From positions 56,475,487-56,539,486 of the forward strand of contig CM056379.1 in the NCBI GenBank assembly GCA_029718625.1: a stretch of 64,000 nucleotides of DNA, written 5' to 3'. The first letter of the stretch is position 1. Each line of letters starts with the position of its first letter. Origin of the DNA: Synaphobranchus kaupii. Taxonomy: Eukaryota; Chordata; Actinopteri; Anguilliformes; Synaphobranchidae. Made by a program: the position numbers and the translations under genes. Shown here one piece after another: positions 16,334 through 26,949 of this stretch. Under the pieces are notes generated by a model. The model did no database searches and had not been told where the DNA came from. It saw only the letters and a list, made by a program, of their open reading frames with translations.

Positions 16334-16435
16334 CTCTGTGTCCGTGAGGGCATACATTACCTGAGGCTTCTTCACCCCCTTGTGGCCCTTCAATTGTCCT
16401 GATTCAGGCCCTTAGCTTGAAAAACTTCAGTATTC
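16334..16435 (+). repeat. ~105-bp direct repeat, right copy
   Basis: Same-orientation partner of 14994-15098. It lies directly upstream of the Gag-like remnant of the DIRS element. Confidence 0.65.
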
Positions 16436-16559
16436 ATTCAGTCGGCAGCCACTTTGGCCCCACGACTCATGGGAGCCTGTGGTTAGAGACCCCAGCGTCA
16501 CCCCGATAGGTTTCCCACTGCAGAGTTGGACAGCCTTGATTGTACGCTTGTCCATTGTC

Positions 16560-16760
16560 CAACAGTCAGGTGACACCATGATGAGCGGGGCTAGTGCTCA
16601 GGCCCATGGTTTTGGTCATTTATGCAAGTCAGTCTGGCAGACCAGGACTGCATGCAGTCCTGCCGGCCCCGGTGATCCCTGGGGAGGTGTTTAGGCCACT
16701 GGCAGATGCTGCGCTGGAGAAGTCTTGCAGGATGGCGGAGCTGACACACTCTGTGAGGCC
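16560..16760 (+). pseudogene. DIRS Gag-like remnant
   Basis: Two frames together show SVWQTRTA and PVIPGEVFRPLADAALEKS, which resemble the conserved C-terminal part of DIRS Gag proteins (VWL...VPG.VF...AALE). A frameshift separates them near 16670. The call rests on motif resemblance from memory and on its position upstream of the RT; it is non-functional. Confidence 0.5.
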
Positions 16761-17139
16761 CCAAGGCCCCCAGCATGCAGGGCGGTCAAAAAATTGCGCT
16801 GGTCGCGACACACCTCCGTCTTCTGGCCCCACCCACTGTGGTGTACGCCAGACCTTTTTGGGGCCTTCATCCAACTCTTCAGGCCCTCAGCATTCCCTTC
16901 GGGAGCAGGGCTGATCCAGCAGGCTCCCTGGCTAGCCAGCATTCGGTAGCCAGTCCCGCCACTGATGGTTGGCTATCTCTGGCGCCACACTTCTCCCCTC
17001 TCCATCCCGCCCTGTGGCGCCTATGTAACCAGCAACCTTAGTTGCACTTTAGTCGAGATACAGGCTCCAGTTCAACTATTTTGAACTAAGATGCGTACTT
17101 TTATGAATGCTCCGCCTTTCCGGTCTCCTATTGGCGAGG

Positions 17140-17225
17140 GACGGTGACTGGTTCACCTCGATGGACCTACAGGAGGCATACTCCCACATCCCCATTATCG
17201 GGATCACTGGAAGTACCTACATTTC
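17140..17225 (+). pseudogene. DIRS reverse transcriptase remnant
   Basis: Reads DWFTSMDLQEAYSHIPI and, after a 1-base shift, RDHWKYLHFLLGR. This is RT motif A, containing the first catalytic Asp (DL.DAYFHIPI in DIRS and gypsy relatives), and the strand after it. The YxDD box was not found, so the rest of the RT has been deleted or has decayed. Confidence 0.7.
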
Positions 17226-17399
17226 CTGCTAGGCAGGGAGTAAGAGAACTCAGTCCTCCCTTTATGATTGGCAAATCTGTGCCCTATAAAGGCGCAAGCT
17301 AGAAGGGACACAGAATCTGTGCAGTCGGGGCTTAATCCTAAACAGGGAAAGAGCCACTTCACCTCCAGAGAGAGGGTTTGCATCAGCAGAGAATGCTCA

Positions 17400-17700
17400 T
17401 TATACACCATGGTACTCCATGGTGGGCCCAGTGGGGACCTTAGGCATGGAAGCCTTGACGAGCCAGTGGCCTCCAGCTGTGCTTTATGCTTTCCCACTTT
17501 TCCTCTCCTGCCAGTGCTTCAGGCAAGGATAAGGGACTTAGCACAAGTCCTATTTTCTGCTCCAAACTGGCCCCATCAGACCTGGATAGCAGGCTTCAGG
17601 GAGTTGCAAGTGGGGCGCCTCCCAACCAGAACGGATATGCTATTGCAGGGCCAGGGCCTGCTATGGCATGCAAACCTTTGGATTTACAGCCTGCATAATT
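17400..17700 (+). pseudogene. DIRS RNase H/methylase-side remnant
   Basis: Contains ALCFPTFPLLPVLQARIRDL, APNWPHQTWIAGFRELQVG and LPTRTDMLLQGQG. These match the conserved string between RNase H and the recombinase in fish DIRS elements (YAFPP..LLP..L.RIR; APxWP.R.W; L..R.DLLSQ). Frame breaks are present. Confidence 0.65.
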
Positions 17701-17739
17701 TAGCCCTTGGACAGAGGTTGCTGTGGCGCCTAGATCCAG

Positions 17740-17858
17740 CGTGCCAGAGACGCTTCAGGCACTGAAACCCCCTCCTGCAAGGGCACTGCTAGTAAGTGGA
17801 GCAGCTTCAACTGCTGGTGCCACGCTAAGGGGTCCCAGTCCTGTTAGTGTTCCTTCAG
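17740..17858 (+). pseudogene. DIRS tyrosine recombinase, N-terminal piece left of the hAT
   Basis: Residues resembling the start of a DIRS recombinase core-binding domain (ETLQ...PPARALL, then SKWSSFNCWC in the adjoining frame). It stops at the hAT target duplication 17851-17858 and continues at 27191. Confidence 0.5.
17851..17858 (+). repeat. hAT target-site duplication, left (TCCTTCAG)
   Basis: Perfect 8-bp copy immediately outside the left terminus; partner at 27191-27198. Confidence 0.95.
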
Positions 17859-18250
17859 TAGGGTTGGGTATCGTTTCAATTTTATCGATTCCGATTCCAA
17901 TTCTGCCTATCAAATCTGGTTCTTATCGAATCTCGGTTCCGATTCCAGTATTTTTTGGAGAGAAAAAAAGAACAAATATTTCAAGAACAAAAATTAGCCT
18001 ACCTTTATTCTTGGCACATTTAGGCTATAATCAGTAAACTCAACTGTGACAGGAAGGTTTCTTTTTCCCTTCATTTATAAAAATAAATATTACTCTTTCT
18101 TATAAGGAATGATCAACAAAAACAATTACAAACCAAAACTATTTAAATAAATAATGGGGAAAAAATATTAGAATATAACAAAATATTTAACAGACAGTTG
18201 TTATGGATGCCGCAACAATGCCAAAGAGAGTGGATGTCTGCCACGCAAAG

Positions 18251-18590
18251 TCAACAATTCTTCTGAAGAAAAATCTGCATGTCAGCCTTCTCCGGAAGGA
18301 TGCGTGATCTCTCTGGGCTGATTGTATCTCCAGCAGTAGAGAAAACCCTCTCACTGGGGGTAGAGGAGGCCTGCACACACAGGTATGAGAGGGCTAGGTC
18401 TGACAGCAAAGGATACCTGTTCCACCACCAGAGAGCAGGGTCTTCAGAGGTCATTATAGGCGGCATGTCCCTATACATCTCCAGTTCTTTGTAAGTCTTT
18501 TCCTGGATGGACAAGGTGCTCTGAATTAGGTTCCTCTTCAGGTCATCATCCTCCAAGGGAGTCATCTTGGCCTTCTTGCAGGTTTGAAAC
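18251..18590 (-). pseudogene. hAT dimerisation-domain exon (last exon of the transposase)
   Basis: Opens after a TTTTAG acceptor with FQTCKKAKMTPLEDDD and carries DPALWWWNRYPLLSDLA and SSTPSERVFSTAGD, ending QKNC-stop. This is the most conserved part of hAT transposases (W...YP.L..LA..YL...ASS.PSER.FS.AG). The exon itself is intact. Confidence 0.9.
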
Positions 18591-18902
18591 TAAAAGAAAA
18601 AAAAGAAGAAAAAATATACTTCAAGTTTAGCCATTTATAAAGTTTATGTCTGAGATGAAAATCAAAACAGAGAACACATAAGATTATTAAGACAATCATA
18701 TCAAGTATAATTTCAGACATTTTTATCATGTTGTACGCACCGGTACAGTCTCATTCTCGCTCTCCTCCCCTCTCCCCTCTTTGTCTGGCTGGACTGTCCC
18801 CATGTCCCTCTCACCATCACCATGCTCTGTCAGCTGCAAGTGTAATAAACAATTAGACTAGAAAAAACACAGGAGTAACACAGAGTAACACAGGACATGA
18901 TG

Positions 18903-19227
18903 CCGGATAGCACTGTCGCCTCCCAAGAAAGAGGTTCTGGGTTCGAATCCCGGTCCCGGTCCTCTCTGTGTGGAGTTTGCACGTTCTCCCCGTGTTCGCG
19001 TGGGTTTCCTCCGGGCACTCTGGTTTCCTCCCACACCAAAGACATGTATGTCAGGTTAGGTAAACTCCTGCCATTGTCCTTGACCAAGGCACTGGCGTCG
19101 GAGCTGGAGTTGGTTCCCGGGCGGTGCACTGTGGCTGCCCACTGCTCCTAAGTAGTTAGGATGGGTCAAATGCAGAGGACAAATTACCCCATGGGGTCAA
19201 TAAAAGTGTAATTATTATTATTATTAG
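18903..19227 (+). mobile_element. tRNA-derived SINE inside the hAT
   Basis: Head with pol III B box GGTTCGAATCC near 18941, then TGTGTGGAGTTTGCACGTTC and TTTCCTCCGGGCACTCTGG, a body with CACTGTGGCTGCCCACTGCT and an (ATT)n tail. The head is tRNA-like but embedded in a long retroposon body, so it is not a tRNA gene. A truncated relative with the same 3' half lies at 56188-56362. Confidence 0.8.
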
Positions 19228-20116
19228 TATTTGATAATTAAAAGTCTAAATTCAATTCACATTCATAATGAATACCTGCTCTGTTTCTGTTGGATGTGCT
19301 GCTGCCAGTACTTTGTCCTTGACCCGGTCCGAGACTGTCATCATCCTCCAGTTTATACTTAAACTGAGGATCCAATGCGGTCGCCTCTCCAAGAAAGGCT
19401 CTGATGTTGACACTCTATGAAATGTAGATATCTAATTAGAATAATAAAACATAATACAATTCTTCTTCTAAGTGATATTCATTGCTTTTAATTATTCTTT
19501 TACCTGATATCGCTGGGACAGATCAGACCAGACTGTCTTCTTTAGGGTGGACACACTGTATCTCCATCTTGCACAGTGAAATGCTCCCTCAGCTTTTGCA
19601 GCATGGGAAGGATCTGGCTGCAGGTGGGACTCTTCTCAGTTGAGACACAGAGCGTGGATGTGTACAGAACCCGCATGAGTTGGACAAAGTCCAACTTTTC
19701 TGAAGCTTTTCTGAAGTCCTCATCTATTAGTCGAGCAAGTCTGTTTTGGAAAGAAAACATTTTCCATGCTCAGAAATCAAATTATGAATTATTCTTCAAT
19801 CAAAGAGTAAAGACTTACTATTCCACTTAGCTAAGTAATTGAATTATTCATCATTCATTTCATCCCATTATGCCACCATGGACCACAATGCATCACTGTG
19901 CTCAAAAGCTGTCATACCTGTCCCTCTCCATTGGCGTTCTCAGCCGTTGATCCAGAGGCTGCTTGAATCGCAGGATACTACATTACATTATATTACATTA
20001 CATTATAGGCATTTAGCAGACGCTCTTATCCAGAGCCTTACACAACAGACTTACACAACTTTTTAGCATTTATTTTTATTTTTTTTACATATTATCCATT
20101 TATACAGCTGGATATA

Positions 20117-21037
20117 CAGATCCTTTCCAAAAAATTAGAATATCATGGAAAAGTTTTTTTTTTTTCCATAATTCCATTCAAAAAGTGAAACTTTCATAGA
20201 TTATAGATTCATTACACACAAAGTGAAATATTTCTAGCCTTTATTTGTTTCATTTTTCATAATTATGGCTTACAGCTCCAGAAAACCCCCAAAACAGTAT
20301 TTCAAGAAATTAGAATAGTGTGTCGAAAATCAGCATTTACTTCAGTTATTTCAGAGAATGAATGTTTTAGACTGAGTGTCACACTCTGTACGTGGTGGTT
20401 TTTGAAGCACTGACTCCAGCCTCAGTCCACTCCCTCTGCATCTCCGCCAAATTTTGGAATCGTCTTTGCTTGACAATCCGCTGAAGCCTACGGTCATCTC
20501 TTTTGCTTGTGCACCTTCTCCTGCCACATTTTTCCCTTCCACTAAACTTTTTATTGATATGCTTGGACACTGCACTCTGTGAACAGCCAGCCTCCTTAGC
20601 GATGACCTTTTGTGGCTTACCCATCTTCTGGAGGGTGTCAATGATGGTCTTCTGGCCAATTGTCAAGTCTGCAGTCTTCCCCATACTGAACCAAACTGAG
20701 ATACCTGTCCAATTTAACAACAAACCTGTAGAAAAACTTTGCAGGTGTTTTGAGTAAATTAGATGATTAGAGTGTGACACTCAGTCTAAAACATTCATTC
20801 TCTGAAATAACTGAAGTAAATGCTGATTTTCGACACACTATTCTAATTTCTTGAAATACTGTTTTGGGGGTTTTCTGGAGCTGTAAGCCAAAATTATGAA
20901 AAATGAAACAAGTAAAGGCTAGAAATATTTCACTTTGTGTGTAATGAATCTATAATCTATGAAAGTTTCACTTTTTGAATGGAATTATGGAAAAAAAAAA
21001 ACTTTTCCATGATATTTTAATTTTTTGGAAAGGATCT
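20117..21037 (-). mobile_element. Tc1-like element with ~268-bp terminal inverted repeats
   Basis: Arms 20119-20386 and 20769-21037 are inverted copies starting GATCCTTTCCAAAAAATTAG, flanked by TA/TATA as Tc1 elements require. Between them on the minus strand is only the N-terminal helix-turn-helix of a Tc1 transposase (MGKTADLTIGQKTIIDTLQK, then CSQSAVSKHINKKF). The catalytic DDE domain is missing, so it is an internally deleted, non-autonomous copy. Confidence 0.85.
20379..20684 (-). pseudogene. Tc1 transposase, N-terminal DNA-binding fragment
   Basis: About 100 residues beginning MGKTADLTIGQKTIIDTLQK. GCSQSAVSKHINKKF is the recognition helix of the paired-like domain, followed by GREKCGRRRCTSKRDDRRLQ and SASKTTTYRV at the C-terminal end of the DNA-binding half. 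The frame runs into the right-hand inverted repeat, with no catalytic Asp or Glu segments. Confidence 0.8.
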
Positions 21038-21475
21038 ATATACTGAAGCGATTCAGGTTAAGTACCTTTCTCAAGGGTACAACGGCAGTGTCCTACCTGG
21101 GAATCGAACCTGCAACCTTTCGGTTACAAGGCCAGTTCCTTAACCATTATACTACACTGCTCAAGGAACCTCTCAAGCATGAGGTGAAGAGAGTTCCAGC
21201 GAGTTCTGATGTCGAGAAGGAGAGTGCTGGGGCAGGTCTACAACACACACAAACAATAATGATATTGCTAACTTTATCTTACTAATACTAATACATAGAC
21301 AATAATATCTGATGTTTAACTTAATGATGAGTAATGATTCTTACTCAGAATGTGTTGCTTCTCTCGGAGCACAGTTTGGCCATGACTCTTCATCCACACG
21401 ATCACTTCCCGGATCTTTGCTGTCCATTTTGGTAATTGGTCATCACTGAGGCAATTGTGTACAAACTTTGAGCCC

Positions 21476-24003
21476 CAAGATTAAGATTAAGATTTTCATC
21501 CTACCCCAGCGTTTACAGCAGTAATGATTTCATGAATTATTTCAATCAAAAGATTGAAGCTATTAGAGACCAGATCTCCAAATTGCCTCCTCCTCTAGGC
21601 ATCACTCCTCCCTTAATCAATGAACAGCCCAAATCCTGGTTAACACAGGAAGATGTATCAACAGTGGCACTAAACTGTTTTAAGCCAATTGACATGGAGG
21701 AGCTGTCTAAACTGGTTATGTCCTCAAAACCGACTACCTGCCTACTCGACCCAATCCCTACAAATTTAGTTAAAGAACTTTTCCCCATACTAGGCCAGCA
21801 TATGTTAAAAATTATTAACACATCCTTAGTAACAGGATATGTACCAGAGCCACTAAAAATGGCGGTTATTAAGCCATTACTAAAGAAACCAAACCTCGAA
21901 TCTGACAAACTGGAAAACTATAGACCCATTTCAAATCTTCCATTTCTATCAAAAATATTAGAGAAAGCTGTTGCTAAGCAACTTGGTGCATACCTTAGCT
22001 CAAACCATATCCATGAAATGTTCCAGTCAGGATTTAGACCCTACCATAGCACTGAAACGGCACTTGTTAAAGTTATTAACGATTTACTATTATCAGCCGA
22101 CCAAAACTCTGTGTCTGTTCTTGTACTTCTTGACCTAAGTGCAGCTTTTGATACAATAGATCCCAAAATTCTACTAAACAGACTCCAGGGCTGTGTTGGA
22201 CTAAATGGTCAAGCTCTTGCATGGTTCAGATCATACTTATATAATAGGAAGCAGTTTGTTAAAATAAATGAAGTATCATCCAGTTACTCAGTAATGAAAT
22301 ATGGTATTCCACAAGGATCAGTGCTAGGCCCAGTACTCTTTTCATTATATATGCTACCCCTTGGTGATATTATTCGGGCACATGGGGTAGATTTTCACTG
22401 CTATGCGGACGATACGCAGATATACATTTCCATGAAACCCGGTGAGGCACTACCACTTTCTCGGTTAGAGGCTTGTATTGCAGATATTAAAGCCTGGATG
22501 CTTTCCAATTTCCTGCTCCTAAACTCAGAAAAGACCGAAATGCTGGTTTTAGGTCCAAAAAAACAAAGGGAGAAACTGGGTACATCTACTTTAAATTTCG
22601 ATGGTTGTTTAATTGTTCCAAACTCAGCTGTGAAAGACCTAGGTGTTACTATAGACCCAGATCTAACCTTTAGCGCGCACATAAAAAACATATCTAGAGT
22701 AGCTTTCTTTCAGTTAAGAAACATAGCTAAAATAAGGCACTTCCTATCAATAGGGGACGCAGAGAAACTGATCCATGCTTTTGTTACGTCTAGGCTAGAT
22801 TACTGTAATGCCCTGCTATCTGGCTGCCCTAAGTCCTTGCTAAATAATCTCCAGCTTGTACAGAATGCAGCCGCTCGCATTTTAACTAGAACTAAGAAAT
22901 ATGAGCATATTACCCCAGTACTAGCATCGCTTCATTGGCTACCAATTAAGTTTAGGATAGACTTTAAGATTTTGCTTCTGACCTTTAAAGCCTTAAATGG
23001 ACTTGCGCCAGTGTATATATATGTAATCTGCTCTTACCATATAAGCCAAAAAGATCACTCCGTTCCCAAGACGCAGGCTACCTAGTAGTCCCAAGAATAT
23101 CTAAAAACTTGACGGGTGGTAGAGCTTTCTCTTACAGAGCGCCACTACTGTGGAACACCCTACCAAAACTTATAAGGGAATCAGACACTGTCTCAATATT
23201 TAAGTCTAGATTAAAAACGCACCTCTATGATCAGGCTTATAATGAGCTATAGTCTGGAGACAGGACCAGAGAAGCATTTAGCCATAGAGTAATGTGGGGT
23301 GGCATCCTTTCCTTACTGTCACCTGTCAACAGCTGTGACCCCATCTTCCTGGGCTGGCTCTTGATAGGTGGGTAGGACTGTTTTCCCTCTCATGACTGCA
23401 TGGTTCCTCAAACTCTGTCTTCATAGCTATGCAGCCATAGATTACTCCTGGCGGGGGCACCTGTCCAACCCTCCCACCCCTTCCCCACCCCCCACCCCTC
23501 CAGTTGGTGCTCCTGCTGCTCTATTACACTTCCCCTAACTGTTTTCTCTCTCTCTTTTTTTCACATTCTGCCGGCGGGGCTTATGCCCCGCATCTCGAGA
23601 GTTGCTGTCCGGCTTCCTGTCCGTTGCCGCTTGCCCCTCCCTCCTTACCACCGCTGCCAGCTGCTCCCGCCGCCATCGGCGCCCGGTTCCCCACCATCAC
23701 TGCCGCCACATCTGGACTGTCATCTAGCTGCTGCAAATTGTATTATCATGGACATTGGCTGTTTTGACCATGTTGGTCCTTAAGCCCTAGACCCTGAGCC
23801 GACCAGAGGAGGATGGGTTCCCCCATTGAGTCTGGTTCCTTCCAAGGTTTCTTCCTAGTTACACCAGGGAGTTTTTCCTTGCCACTGTTGCCTTTGGCTT
23901 GCTCTTGTGGGGAGTTTAGGCTGGGTTTTGCTGTTTTGCTGTCAAGTGCATTGTGACAACTTGTTGTGAAATGCGCTATATAAATAAATATTGATTGATT
24001 GAT
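21476..24003 (+). mobile_element. L2-clade LINE, 5'-truncated, inside the hAT
   Basis: The element starts within the region between endonuclease and RT, carries the whole RT, and ends with an L2-type 3'UTR (GAGGATGGGTTCCCCCATTG, GGTTTCTTCCTAGTTACACC, GAAATGCGCTATATAAATAA) and an (ATTG)n tail at 23989-24003. It is inserted between two pieces of the hAT transposase (21475 and 24010). The GC-rich part at 23560-23720 is UTR. Confidence 0.9.
21532..23252 (+). pseudogene. L2 LINE reverse transcriptase, one frameshift
   Basis: An open frame of about 500 residues covers the [22 protein letters not shown] (palm entry), [12 protein letters not shown] (motif A), [17 protein letters not shown] (motif B), YADD at residues 291-294 (bases 22402-22413), then the thumb with [12 protein letters not shown] and [20 protein letters not shown]. 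At about 23013-23025 a slip in a TATATAT run shifts the frame; the expected end ([15 protein letters not shown] ... FSYRAPLLWNTLP ... stop at 23250-23252) continues in the next frame. All catalytic Asp residues of the RT are present, but the endonuclease is missing. Strong for the L2 clade of fish. Confidence 0.92.
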
Positions 24004-24840
24004 AAGCATGTGCAAAGCAGCCTATTTTAATGATGTACAGGTTTTTTACTGCCACATCCATGTTTGGATGGATTATCCACTGTGATAGCTGCAACTTTGC
24101 CCCTTATCCCAAACTCATCCAAAATGTCCCCAATTTCCTCGGCTACCACTGCCCCTGTTTTTGCTTTGTAGACGGCTTTTGTTTTAAGGACTTTCTGATT
24201 CATCCTTCCCTCAGTGATATAATGTGCCGTAACTGTAATGTAATGGTCCTGGCAAATGCTTGTCCAGCCATCATTGGTAACTGCTACTTTGCTGACCTTT
24301 CCCAGATCTGATTTTATGTTTTCTTTTTCTATGTTGTACCAGACTATCCCTGGAGGGAGGGTTGTATTTGGGATTTAGGGCCTTGGTCATCTCCCTGCAG
24401 AGAAATTTTACACTCACATTATTAATGTACACCTACTGTACAGTTTACTGTAGACTAGAATGTTAGTTATTCTATCAGCTGTTTGTGATGTGCTATGACA
24501 CAGGAAAATATCAAAGAAGGCTAAAGTCCATGGATATTGCTGTGAATAACCAGAGATCAATAATGCATTTTGCATCCCTAAACGGAGGAGACTCAACCGT
24601 AGCAAAGGGATGTAACCCCTTCACCACAAATTTTGTTACCGCTCGGTGACATTCATCCACTTTCTCCTTGCTCATTTTCCCCTTCATGGCTAAAGTGAAA
24701 GGAGTTTCTGTACTACAGGGGGGTCTCTGGGGATGAACTGGAGGTGGATGGGTGCTCTTTGAACTCGTATCTAAGAAAAATATATATTAGAATAATTTGT
24801 AGACATCATTTGTTTACCTTCAATATAAAAGGCGAATGTC

Positions 24841-26689
24841 AGCTCGATCGGAGTACTTTTTGGTTTTCAATTTCAGAAACAGAAATTAAAAAACAAGAAA
24901 CAAATGGTTATTCGATATTCTTTTTAAAAACAGAAATTGAAAAACGAGAATCAAATGGTTATTCGTTTTTCTGACTGATTTTAAACATAAAATTACATAA
25001 ATTGAAATCGGTCTCGATTTCCGAAATTTATGTTTGATTTTCAACTTTCAATTCTGACCTTTCCCCGCCAGTTTTCGGTAGCTTCCGCATTCCCATAAAA
25101 CATTTTCGCTAACTACACAGTCATTATGAGTGCATTAGAACATTATGTCACTGAGATAGCCTACAGGAAATGGCAATAAATAATTTGTCATATGCAAATG
25201 GTCACGTGGCGCTGTAATGGCGACATGTAGTCCAGCTGTCTCTCGTGTTCGTGTTCGTGTTTGTTAATTTGAATGTATTTTGTTGTGTCTGGCTTTTGTC
25301 TTTTGTTTTTTTCATGCGCTGGGTGTCTGTTGTGGTGTGGGGAAGCGAGTTGGAGATTTTTCAGGGCACTCCTGCTGCTTGTTTTGTTAATATTGACGAA
25401 TTGTCTAGTCGGGATAATTTTGTTTGTGGTCGTCACCATGGAGACGCATTGGCAACATACAGTATACTCGGGAATGTCCGTTGGATCTGCAGCAACAAAG
25501 TTTACCATCGCTCTTCACCGGAGTTGAAGATGTCGGGACTGATTCGGGAATTCAGGCAATCTCCAAAAGGTAACCAGGGAAGGGAAGGAGAAGATAATGC
25601 GGGGGAGGAGCGAGGCGACGAGTGGGAAGGCTGATGCAGTTCGGTGCTCCATTTCGACAGTGTACAGAGACCGCAACACTGTGTGTATGGAGGATAGTCG
25701 TGGAGGCGGAGTTTGTGTGTTGGACTGCTTAATGACACTGGACATCTCGGGACAGCAGGGGCTATTTTTAATCATGGCTGTATTACACTTTAATTCAGTT
25801 AATTAGTTTGATTAATGCAATGATTGTAATGATAATGAATGTCTTTATTTGATATGTTTGTTTGTGTGTTCTGGGTCTGCCCCACTGTCTATGTCTTTTT
25901 TTTTGTTGATACTGATGACTACAACTGAAGTTCCCTAAAAGGAAAATAAAAGTTATTCTATTCTATTCTAAACATAGCAGCAAACATTGCATCGCAACAT
26001 TGTTTTGTGGACATAGTTTGAACTGTAATAAATTGACTGCCTTAAGGCCACTCATCATTATCATGTTTTTCATCACATATTATATGGAGCAATCTATGAA
26101 GTGTCTAACTACTAAGTTACAAGAAAAAACAGTTTTGTGAGATGAGTGACAGTACGGGATGTTGCAGTTGGCATTCATTTACGACACTACAGGCCCAGCG
26201 TCTCGGAGCAATCAGCCAAACTGTGGGTTAAAATCTAACCTATGTGAAATTGATTGCTCCATACCTGTAATAAATTTTTTTTATAATAAAAAATAAATCG
26301 GTGTTATGTTGTGTGTCTGTTTGTTTCAAAGGATGTTTAACTGATAGCCTACCTTATATTAGCTATAACTAGCCAATTAGTTACATATCCTAATGATAAT
26401 AATATAGCCTACATGTCTATGCAAAAGACACGTCTCCCAGAAAATGTCTGGCTATGCTCCGTAGCCGCTGGATCAGTTCTGTGTGCTGGCTGGAGAGTGG
26501 ACCCTTTTTCCTTGAGAAAACAGAAATCGGAACATGGCACCATGAACTTTGGAAATTGAGACCAATTTATATTTCCTGTAATGTTATGTTTAAAATCAGT
26601 CAGCAAAACGAATAACCATTTGATTCTCGATTTTCAATTTATGTTTCTGAAACAGGAAACGATTGGCCAAAAAGTACACGGATCCAGCT
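24841..26689. mobile_element. 1.85-kb inverted-repeat element in a hAT intron
   Basis: Ends are imperfect inverted copies of about 100 bp: AGCTCGATCGGAGTACTTTT at 24841 and its counterpart ending at 26689, both followed inward by CAAATGGTTATTCG. Inside are a block ending in AATAAAAGTTATTCTATTCT (25945-25969), which looks like a LINE 3' tail, and a ~300-bp fragment of the CATAGACTGTATAAA repeat (25975-26275). No transposase was recognised and the family is unknown. Confidence 0.6.
25975..26275. repeat. Third, partial copy of the ~2-kb repeat (copies A and B)
   Basis: Shares TTGTTTTGTGGACA, CATCACATAT, GATGTTGCAG, CAGGCCCAGCGTCTCGGAGC and GATTGCTCCATACCTGTA with 46375-46615 (copy B) and, inverted, with 13440-13620 (copy A). 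Confidence 0.75.
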
Positions 26690-26708
26690 CATCTGTGTTT
26701 TGTACTAC

Positions 26709-26949
26709 CTGAGCGTGAGATGTTGCTACTGTTAATGTTAGCTGTATCTGGGGCGTTATTGTGGCTGGGAGACCACAACACATCGAACACCTTCAGATTC
26801 ACGCCGTGTTGAAGTAAATGCTTCGTCATATTGGAGGTGCTTCCTCCCTTGCACAAAATATCCTTACTGCAGGTGTTGCATTTTGCTGTGTCGTTATCTT
26901 TTTTAGTGAAGCTAAGCCAAACTTTTGAGCGTTTGCTGCGGTCAGCCAT
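26709..26949 (-). pseudogene. hAT BED-type zinc-finger exon (first coding exon)
   Basis: Starts ATG at 26947-26949, reads SKVWLSFTKKDNDTAKCNTC, then GSTSNMTKHLLQH: the CxxC...HxxxxH spacing of a BED finger, the DNA-binding module of hAT transposases. A donor CAG/GTAGTA follows at 26709. The 1.85-kb inverted-repeat element is inserted 20 bases into the next intron. Confidence 0.88.

Larger units (their letters stand above)
19978..21160 (-). mobile_element. tRNA-derived SINE (minus strand), interrupted by a Tc1 derivative
   Basis: On the minus strand the right part reads TAGTATAATGGTTAAGGAAC (A-box region) and GGTTCGATTCC (B box, complement at 21100-21110), then CTTGAGAAAGGTACTTAACC. After the Tc1 it continues with GGATAAGAGCGTCTGCTAAA and a TGTAA-type repeat tail near 19980. 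It sits inside the RTRWNS exon of the hAT transposase, directly after codons for LMLERFL. Confidence 0.78.
18240..26949 (-). pseudogene. hAT transposase (ZBED-like), broken by insertions
   Basis: Recognised minus-strand pieces in order: BED finger with start codon (26709-26949; MADRSKRSKVWLSFTKKD, CNTC...HLLQH); HPFATVESPPFRD near 24610; RNase H-fold piece VAVTNDGWTS...ITVDN (24010-24360); KFVHNCLSDDQLPKW (21340-21475); the hallmark RTRWNSLHLMLERFL (21175-21235); FKQPLDQRL (19905-19975); LYTSTLCVSTEKSPTCSQIL (19505-19760, with a 1-base frameshift at its end); FLGEATALDPQFKY (19335-19430); an acidic linker exon (18740-18838); and the dimerisation domain (18251-18590; YLCVQASSTPSERVFSTAG, stop after QKNC). 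Splice sites are visible at several borders. L2 and SINE/Tc1 insertions and the frameshift make it non-functional here. Confidence 0.88.

Noticed and set aside
17268..17765. A 165-codon gene of unknown function
   Set aside because: Its residues match the RNase H-side region of DIRS elements, so it is retrotransposon debris.
18935..18955. tRNA gene (B box GGTTCGAATCC)
   Set aside because: No complete cloverleaf; the box is the promoter of a SINE whose body and tail follow, and a relative of that body is found at 56.2 kb.
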